A stretch of DNA of 64,000 nucleotides from Nocardioides ferulae. GTDB taxonomy: Bacteria > Actinomycetota > Actinomycetes > Propionibacteriales > Nocardioidaceae. A program made the position numbers and the translations under genes. The stretch is from positions 1 to 64,000 of the forward strand of contig NZ_QZVR01000020.1 of the NCBI RefSeq assembly GCF_003660455.1, given 5' to 3'. Position 1 is the stretch's first letter, and every line of letters starts with the position of its first letter. Positions 59,090 to 64,000 of this stretch are shown piece after piece. Under the pieces are notes generated by a model, which saw nothing but the letters and a program-made list of their open reading frames with translations, did no database searches and had not been told where the DNA came from.

Positions 59090-59998
59090 TCAGTCCGCGG
59101 CGAGCGGGTGCACGATGCCCGGCGGGCGGTTCTTCGCCTCCGGGTCGAGCTTGTGGCCCCAGATCGCGGCGGAGCCGTAGGTGTAGGGCACCCAGTCCTG
59201 GTTGACCTCGATGCCGTCGAAGCCGACCTCGACGTTGAACAGCGACGGCGTGGCGCAGTAGAAGCTGAACGTCTTGTCGTTGGTGTGCCGGCCCAGGCTC
59301 AGCGTGAGCGGCACGTCGTACTTGTCGAGCATGTCGTAGGCCGACCCGACGTCGTCGATCGACTGCATCTGCAGCATCAGGTGGTTGAACACCGCGACGC
59401 CGGGCGGGCACTGGCCCAGCGCGAGCGTGTGGTGGCGTTCGTTGACGTGGTAGAACCGCGCGTTCAGCTGGCCGGGCACGATGATCTTGTCCGACAGCTT
59501 GAAGCCGAGCACGTCGTGGAAGAACCGGTGGCCGGCCTCGATGTCGGGCATCATCAGCAGCACGTGGCCCAGGCCCTGGGTGCCGGTCACGAAGCCGGAG
59601 ATCGCCCGGCCGGGCCGGAACGTCGCGGGGTAGAAGTGCTGGCCCCAGCTCACCTCGTGCGGGAAGCCCCACGGGTCGGTGAAGGTGACCAGCTGGTTCA
59701 CGGCGCGGGCCTCGGCCAGCTCGGCGGAGCCGCGCTCGGCGGCCACCCCGGCGGCGCGCAGCCGCTCGAGGACGACGTCGAGGTCCTCCTCGTGGTCGAC
59801 GGCCCAGCCGAAGTAGGCCACCGAGTCGGCCTCGGCGGGGTGCACCTGGATGCGCCAGGCGGCGTCGTCGACGCGCAGCCGCACCGAGCCGTCGGGTCCG
59901 TCCTCGGCGATCTCGGCGCCGAGGAACCCGGCCCCGAACTCGCGCCAGTCCTCCGATCGGGGTGAGTTCACCCCGAGGTAGGCGAGCGAAGTGATCAT
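59090..59998 (-). CDS. Extradiol catechol dioxygenase (VOC family, HsaC/BphC-like)
   Basis: A 302-residue type I extradiol dioxygenase with two VOC modules. The N-terminal module (1-130) starts ITSLAYLGVNSPRSEDWREFG, as in BphC/HsaC proteins. The catalytic C-terminal module (about 145-295) has iron ligands in LGHVLLMM (His), NERHHTLAL (His) and FNVEVGFDG (Glu). It would cleave a catechol ring next to the hydroxyls with O2. AGGAGAC precedes the ATG. It lies 55 bases downstream of the HsaA-like monooxygenase, which would produce its catechol, as in HsaA-HsaC steroid-ring cleavage. Confidence 0.9.
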   Translation of the reverse strand: MITSLAYLGVNSPRSEDWREFGAGFLGAEIAEDGPDGSVRLRVDDAAWRIQVHPAEADSVAYFGWAVDHEEDLDVVLERLRAAGVAAERGSAELAEARAVNQLVTFTDPWGFPHEVSWGQHFYPATFRPGRAISGFVTGTQGLGHVLLMMPDIEAGHRFFHDVLGFKLSDKIIVPGQLNARFYHVNERHHTLALGQCPPGVAVFNHLMLQMQSIDDVGSAYDMLDKYDVPLTLSLGRHTNDKTFSFYCATPSLFNVEVGFDGIEVNQDWVPYTYGSAAIWGHKLDPEAKNRPPGIVHPLAAD

Positions 59999-60053
59999 CT
60001 CTGGGTCTCCTGTGTGTGGTGGGGGTGCGAGTCGGACGGGGCTTGGCAGTGGT

Positions 60054-61223
60054 TCAGACGAACAGGGCCGGGCTGGCGTCGCCGCCGAGGTCGTCGGTGG
60101 ACCAGCCGGTGTAGACGTTCTCCGCGACGTTGCAGATGTGGCTGAGCCCGACCTGCAGGTCGCGCCAGTAGCGCTCGTTGGGGAAGTCGGTGCGGATGCC
60201 GCTGGCGCCGCTGATCTTGTAGAGCCGGTCGATCGCGTCGGCGGCCCGGCGGGTGGCGCGCACCTGGTCGCGGCGGAAGGTCAGCCGCTGCGATCGGGTG
60301 ATCTCGCCGCCCTTGGTGACGTAGTCCTGCAGCTCCACCGCCGAGGTCAGCAGGTGCGACCGGCTGGCGGCGATGTCGGCCGCCGCCTCGGCGTACACCG
60401 TGAGCTGGGTCGGGTCGGTCTTGCCGACGATGCCGTCGGCGGAGACCCGGGTGCTCAGATAGTCGCGGTACGCCGCGAGCGCGCCCTGGGCGATGCCCTG
60501 GGTGGCGGCGCCGATCGCCGCCGAGAACACCAGCGGGAACTTCAGCCGGTAGAGCGGCTTGCCCTCCTGCCGGTGCTCGTACCCGCCGGCGAGCATCACC
60601 GAGGCCTCGACGACCCGGTAGTCGGGGATGAAGACGTCGGTCATCTGGACGTCTTTGGAGCCGGTGCCCAGCAGGCCCATGACGTTCCAGGAGTCCTCGA
60701 CGATCTCGTAGTCCTTGCGCGGGATCACGAAGTGCCGGATGTCCGGCGGCATGCCGGGCTGGCCGTCCTCGCCGACGACGATGCCGCCGAGGATCACCCA
60801 CTCGGAGTGGTCGGTGCCGGTCGAGTAGGGCCAGCGGCCCGTGAACAGGAAGCCGCCGTCGACGCGGCGGGCGCGGCCGAAGGGCGCGTAGGGCGAGGCG
60901 GTCCAGGTGTCCTGGTCCTCGCCCCAGATCTCCTGCTGCAGCCGCGGGTCCATCATGGCGATCTCCCACGGGTGGACGCCGACGACGCCGGCGACCCAGC
61001 CGGCCGACGGCGCGGCAGCGCCGACCGCCATCCCGGCCTCCAGGAAGTCCGCCAGGGTCGCCTCGTAGCCGCCGTGCTCGACGGGCTGGAGCAGCCGGAC
61101 CAGGCCGGTCTCCTTCATCGTCTCGACGGTGCGGTCGGTCAGGCGGCCCAGCTGGTCGCTGGGGACGGCCTCCTCCCGCAGGACGTCGGCGGCCTTGTGG
61201 ACCTTCTCCAGCACCTCGTGCAT
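60054..61223 (-). CDS. Flavin-dependent monooxygenase, HsaA-like (acyl-CoA dehydrogenase fold)
   Basis: A 389-residue protein with the acyl-CoA dehydrogenase fold: GLVRLLQPVEHGGYEATLADFLE, FTGRWPYSTGTDHSEWVILGG, NVMGLLGTGSKDVQMTDVFIPDYRVV, and SGASGIRTDFPNERYWRDL near the C-terminus. SWNVMGLLGTGSKDV and the end DFPNERYWRDLQVG are typical of two-component phenol hydroxylases (HsaA, HpaB-like C2). It would ortho-hydroxylate a phenol using reduced flavin from a separate reductase. GAGGAA precedes the ATG at 61223. A dioxygenase gene follows in the same operon. Confidence 0.9.
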   Translation of the reverse strand: MHEVLEKVHKAADVLREEAVPSDQLGRLTDRTVETMKETGLVRLLQPVEHGGYEATLADFLEAGMAVGAAAPSAGWVAGVVGVHPWEIAMMDPRLQQEIWGEDQDTWTASPYAPFGRARRVDGGFLFTGRWPYSTGTDHSEWVILGGIVVGEDGQPGMPPDIRHFVIPRKDYEIVEDSWNVMGLLGTGSKDVQMTDVFIPDYRVVEASVMLAGGYEHRQEGKPLYRLKFPLVFSAAIGAATQGIAQGALAAYRDYLSTRVSADGIVGKTDPTQLTVYAEAAADIAASRSHLLTSAVELQDYVTKGGEITRSQRLTFRRDQVRATRRAADAIDRLYKISGASGIRTDFPNERYWRDLQVGLSHICNVAENVYTGWSTDDLGGDASPALFV

Positions 61224-61260
61224 GGGCTTCCTCATCTCTGGTGGTGTGGCTGCGGAGTCC

Positions 61261-61284
61261 GTAGCGATCACTACAGCCACGCTA
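61261..61284 (-). promoter_or_regulatory. Promoter and palindrome of the monooxygenase-dioxygenase operon
   Basis: TAGCGT (61279-61284, minus) gives a start near 61272. GTAGCGATCACTAC (61261-61274) is palindromic at 12 of 14 positions and covers that start, so a repressor could block here. No candidate regulator lies next to it. Confidence 0.5.
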
Positions 61285-61357
61285 GGTTCGTGTGACGTGG
61301 GCCACCACCGGGTCGTGCCGTTCCGCGGCACGCCCCTCCGGCCCGGTCGGCGAGCGG

Positions 61358-62431
61358 TCAGCGCGCTCGGGATCGGTCGCGGACGACCTTGGCGAGCGCG
61401 ACGGCGACGACCAGGCCGGCGCCGTAGAAGACGTTCTGGATCCAGCCGGCGTAGCCGAGCAGCTGCAGGCCGAAGATGCCGGTGGTCAGGAAGTAGATCG
61501 CGACCATCGTGCCGAGCGGGTTGAACGCTCCGGGCTGCACGACGGAGGTGCCGAGGAAGACCGCGGCCAGCGCCGGCAGCAGGTAGCTGTTGGAGGTCGA
61601 GGAGTCGAAGCCGCCGACGGTGGCGACCAGGATCAGCCCGGCCAGGCCGGCGAGCAGACCGGCGGTCACGTAGGCACCGAAGCGGACCCGCTTCACCCGG
61701 ATGCCGGCGAGCCGGGCGACCTCGGCGTTGGCGCCGACGAAGACCATCGCCCGCCCGAGCGGCGTCCACGCCAGCACGTAGGCGATGAGCAGCGCCAGCA
61801 CGATGCCGTACCAGAACGAGACCGGCATGCCGAGGACGTCGCCGATGGCGATCTTCGCCAGCCCGGGGCTGCTGACCGAGACGATGGTGGAGCCCGAGAC
61901 CAGCTGGGCCACGCCGGTGAGCAGCGTGGCCATGCCCAGCGTGACCACGAACGACGACACGTCGAGCACGACGACGAAGAAGCCGTTGATCGCGCCGGCC
62001 AGCACCGCGGCCCCCACCCCGATGGCGCAGGCCAGCACGATGTTCACGTCGTGCATCCCGGCGAGCACCGGGATCGTGGTCGCCGCGATGCCCATCATCG
62101 CCGCGACGGAGAGGTCGAACTCCCCCACGACCAATGTCACCAACGCCGACATCGCCAGGAAGACGAGCACCTGCTGGGAGCCGAAGATCGAGGAGAACGT
62201 GCCGCTGGTGCCGAAGGTGTCGGGCACCTGGAGATAGAAGTAGAGCGCCATCACCGCCCAGACGCCGATCAGGGCGTACTTCGAGGCGGCCGTGCGCAGC
62301 AGGTTCCCGGCGCGGCCGGGCCGGGCCCGCTCGCCGTGGTTGGGGATGGCGGTGTCGGTGCCGCTGTCGGTGACGAGCCGGCGGGCGGTCTCGTCGTCGC
62401 TGACGAGGTGGTCGACGGTGGTCTCAGGCAT
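61358..62431 (-). CDS. RbsC-type ABC transporter permease
   Basis: A 357-residue permease of the carbohydrate CUT2/BPD_transp_2 family with eight to ten hydrophobic segments. LVTLVVGEFDLSVAAMMGIAA and FFVVVLDVSSFVVTLGMATLLTG are the family signatures, and GRAMVFVGANAEVARLAGIRVKRVRFGAYV is the coupling loop. FLGTSVVQPGAFNPLGTMVAI follows. The N-terminal 45 residues are polar. The ATG overlaps the ATPase stop by 8 bases. It works with the RbsA-like ATPase and the binding protein beyond the window edge. The substrate may be a sugar, but similar systems import other small molecules. Confidence 0.92.
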   Translation of the reverse strand: MPETTVDHLVSDDETARRLVTDSGTDTAIPNHGERARPGRAGNLLRTAASKYALIGVWAVMALYFYLQVPDTFGTSGTFSSIFGSQQVLVFLAMSALVTLVVGEFDLSVAAMMGIAATTIPVLAGMHDVNIVLACAIGVGAAVLAGAINGFFVVVLDVSSFVVTLGMATLLTGVAQLVSGSTIVSVSSPGLAKIAIGDVLGMPVSFWYGIVLALLIAYVLAWTPLGRAMVFVGANAEVARLAGIRVKRVRFGAYVTAGLLAGLAGLILVATVGGFDSSTSNSYLLPALAAVFLGTSVVQPGAFNPLGTMVAIYFLTTGIFGLQLLGYAGWIQNVFYGAGLVVAVALAKVVRDRSRAR

Positions 62432-63962
62432 GGGAGGCTCCGGTGGTCGTGGGGACGGCATAGATCGCCTCGAGCAGGGCGTCGGGATCGTCGGTACGCA
62501 GCTCCTGCGGCTCGGCGCCGGGCTGCAGCACCAGGACCCGGTCGCAGATCTCGACCAGGTCGGTGGGCTCGGTGCTCACCAGCAGCACCCCGCGGCCGGC
62601 GGCCGCAGCGGCGCCGATGGCGTGCAGGAGGTCGGCCCGGGCGCCCACGTCGACGGCCTGGGTGGGCTCGTGCAGCACGAGCAGGTCGGGTCCAGTGGAG
62701 AGCCACTTGGCGAACAGGACCTTCTGCTGGTTCCCGCCGCTGAGCTCCTTGACCAGGTCCGCGCCCGAGCGGGCCTTGATGCCGAGCCGGGTCACGGCCT
62801 CGCCGGTGACCTCGTCCTGCCAACGACGCCGAACCAGCCACGGCCGGCCGCGGCGCCGCAGGCTCGGCAGCGCCACGTTGTCGCGCACGCTGAGGTCGAC
62901 GGCGAGGCCGTCGCGGACCCGCCGCTCCGGCACCAGCGCGATGCCGGCCCGCAGGGCGTCGGAGACCTCGGCGCGGCTCAGGTCGATCCGGCCCGTCGGG
63001 GTGGTGACGGTGCCGGCGGCCCCGCGGGCGGCCCCGGCGAGCAGGTAGGGCACCTTCTCGAAGCCGGTGCCGGGCAGCCCGGTGAGGCCGACGACCTCGC
63101 CGCGGCGGACCGTGAACGACACCGACCGTCCGTCGACCTCGAGACCGGCGACCTCCGCGACCGCGTCCTCGGGCAGCCCCGCAGGGACGGGCACCCGGGT
63201 GACCGCGTCCACGGTCTTGCCGAGCATGAGCCGGGCCAGGTCCGCCTCGCCGAGCTCGGCCGTGGGCAGCCCGGCGCCGGCCACCCGGCCGTCGCGCAGC
63301 ACCGTCACCCGGTCGCTGAGCGTCAGCACCTCCTCGAGGTTGTGGCTGACCATCAGCACCGAGGTGCCGGAGGCGACCACGCGGCCGAGCAGGTCGTGCA
63401 TCCGGGCGAGGTCCTCGCGGGGCAGGGCCCGGGTCGCCTCGTCGAGGATCATCAGCCCCTCCCCCGGCACGGTGCCGCGCAGCGCCCGGGCGATCGCGAC
63501 GCCGGCGCGGTGCGCGGGCGGCAGCTCGTCGACGAGCGTGCGGGGGTGGACGGGGATCTCGAGCCGGCCGAGGATCTCGGCGGCCAGCTCGTCCTGCCGG
63601 CGCCAGTCGATGCGGCCGGTGAACCGCGACCGGGCGAAGCCGCCGATCCCGATGTTCTCGCTGACGGTCAGGTGGTCGAGCAGGCCCATGTCCTGGTGCA
63701 CGACGGAGACTCCGGCCGCCTGGGCGGCCCGCCACTGGACGGGCAGCGCGATCGGCTGCCCGTCCACCTCGAGGGTCATCCCGCCGTCCGGCGGGTGGTA
63801 GCCGGTGAGGATCTTGACCAGCGTCGACTTGCCGGAGCCGTTCTGACCCACGAGGGAGTGGATCTCCCCGGGCTGGACGACCAGGTGGGCGTCGGTCAGC
63901 ACCGTGGTGGGGCCGAAGGTCTTGCTGGCGCCGCGGGCCTCCAGCCGGGGAGTCGCGGTCAT
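62424..63962 (-). CDS. RbsA-type ABC transporter ATPase with two ABC domains
   Basis: A 512-residue duplicated ATPase. Domain 1 (about 1-240) has Walker A GQNGSGKST and a shortened signature region LPPAHRAGVAIARAL. Domain 2 (about 260-500) lacks an intact Walker A (GLTGLPGTGFEKV) but has a full signature ELSGGNQQKVLFAKWL. Such asymmetry is normal in CUT2 importers. ELP-type PAHRAGVA in place of LSGGQ in domain 1 is a notable deviation. The gene overlaps its permease, and the ATG follows the upstream gene by 2 bases. Confidence 0.9.
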   Translation of the reverse strand: MTATPRLEARGASKTFGPTTVLTDAHLVVQPGEIHSLVGQNGSGKSTLVKILTGYHPPDGGMTLEVDGQPIALPVQWRAAQAAGVSVVHQDMGLLDHLTVSENIGIGGFARSRFTGRIDWRRQDELAAEILGRLEIPVHPRTLVDELPPAHRAGVAIARALRGTVPGEGLMILDEATRALPREDLARMHDLLGRVVASGTSVLMVSHNLEEVLTLSDRVTVLRDGRVAGAGLPTAELGEADLARLMLGKTVDAVTRVPVPAGLPEDAVAEVAGLEVDGRSVSFTVRRGEVVGLTGLPGTGFEKVPYLLAGAARGAAGTVTTPTGRIDLSRAEVSDALRAGIALVPERRVRDGLAVDLSVRDNVALPSLRRRGRPWLVRRRWQDEVTGEAVTRLGIKARSGADLVKELSGGNQQKVLFAKWLSTGPDLLVLHEPTQAVDVGARADLLHAIGAAAAAGRGVLLVSTEPTDLVEICDRVLVLQPGAEPQELRTDDPDALLEAIYAVPTTTGASHA

Positions 63963-63964
63963 GG

Positions 63965-64000
63965 TCAGCTCACGCCCCAGGCCTGGAGGAACAGGTCCTT
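63965..64000 (-). CDS. 3' end of a gene upstream of the ABC ATPase (probable substrate-binding protein)
   Basis: Only the last eleven codons, KDLFLQAWGVS, and a TGA stop are in the window. The stop is 2 bases before the ATPase ATG on the same strand, so it belongs to the RbsAC-like importer operon. A periplasmic binding protein is expected at this place (context only; the fragment is too short to identify). Confidence 0.5.
   Translation of the reverse strand, partial: KDLFLQAWGVS

Noticed and set aside
1-64000. Frequent GTACGCC / GGCGTAC heptamers
   Set aside because: They looked over-represented, but at about 72% G+C roughly 15 would be expected on both strands from base composition alone, and my rough count is of that order.

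Overview
The window is chromosomal DNA of a very GC-rich actinomycete. I estimate about 70-73% G+C by eye, with strongly G/C-ending codons, many GTG starts and many ATGA/GTGA stop-start overlaps. At least eight genes have a TANNNT -10 box only 6-8 bases before the start codon, which suggests leaderless mRNAs. Gene content (DUF222/HNH protein, PucR regulator, HsaA-like monooxygenase, fused peptide permease-ATPase, interspersed GGTGGTCGAGC repeats) fits a Nocardioides-like soil actinobacterium; the genus is inference. No rRNA, tRNA or CRISPR array was seen.

Layout. 0-2 kb: an IS1182-type insertion sequence abutting a 163-bp MITE-like element. 2-9 kb: MFS exporter, DksA/TraR-like zinc-finger protein, DadA-like oxidase, small Cys-rich protein, sterol-desaturase-like membrane enzyme, epoxide-hydrolase-like hydrolase, NYN-LOTUS protein. 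9-15 kb: acyl-CoA dehydrogenase plus old-yellow-enzyme pair, a membrane protein and an acyl-CoA synthetase. 15-18 kb: a translationally coupled thiol-redox operon (ArsR-rhodanese regulator, CxxC membrane protein, anchored DsbA, CcdA) behind a perfect 22-bp palindrome that overlaps its promoter start and Shine-Dalgarno.

18.7-34.1 kb is the most coherent block: ten minus-strand genes, nearly all overlapping or a few bases apart. They encode a beta-lactamase-fold serine peptidase, a DppABCDF-type peptide importer (with a DppC-DppD fusion), an 1138-residue fusion of an S9 prolyl-oligopeptidase to a beta-lactamase-fold peptidase, an M20 deacylase, a COG3375-type GNAT, an N-succinylamino acid racemase-like enolase and a PucR regulator. 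The last three enzymes match the known D-to-L amino acid conversion route through N-succinyl intermediates. The block therefore looks like a complete import, cleavage and stereo-inversion system for D-amino-acid-containing peptides.

34-51 kb: ACT-domain protein, APH-type kinase, DUF222/HNH nuclease, secreted GH15 glucoamylase under a CRP/GlxR-like site, histidine kinase/response regulator next to an ABC/FtsX exporter with a palindromic operator, a secreted serine hydrolase, small regulators, TerC behind a probable yybP-ykoY manganese riboswitch, LhgO and lipoproteins. 51-54 kb: a P1B-5 metal ATPase with a C-terminal hemerythrin domain.

53.6-64 kb: genes suggesting aromatic catabolism. These are a flavin reductase with a regulatory C-terminal domain, a MarR/SDR divergent pair around twin operators, an extradiol dioxygenase, an HsaA-like flavin monooxygenase and an RbsAC-type importer whose binding-protein gene runs off the right edge. 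An unrelated MFS exporter, a DUF2238 protein and a DUF488 protein lie between them.
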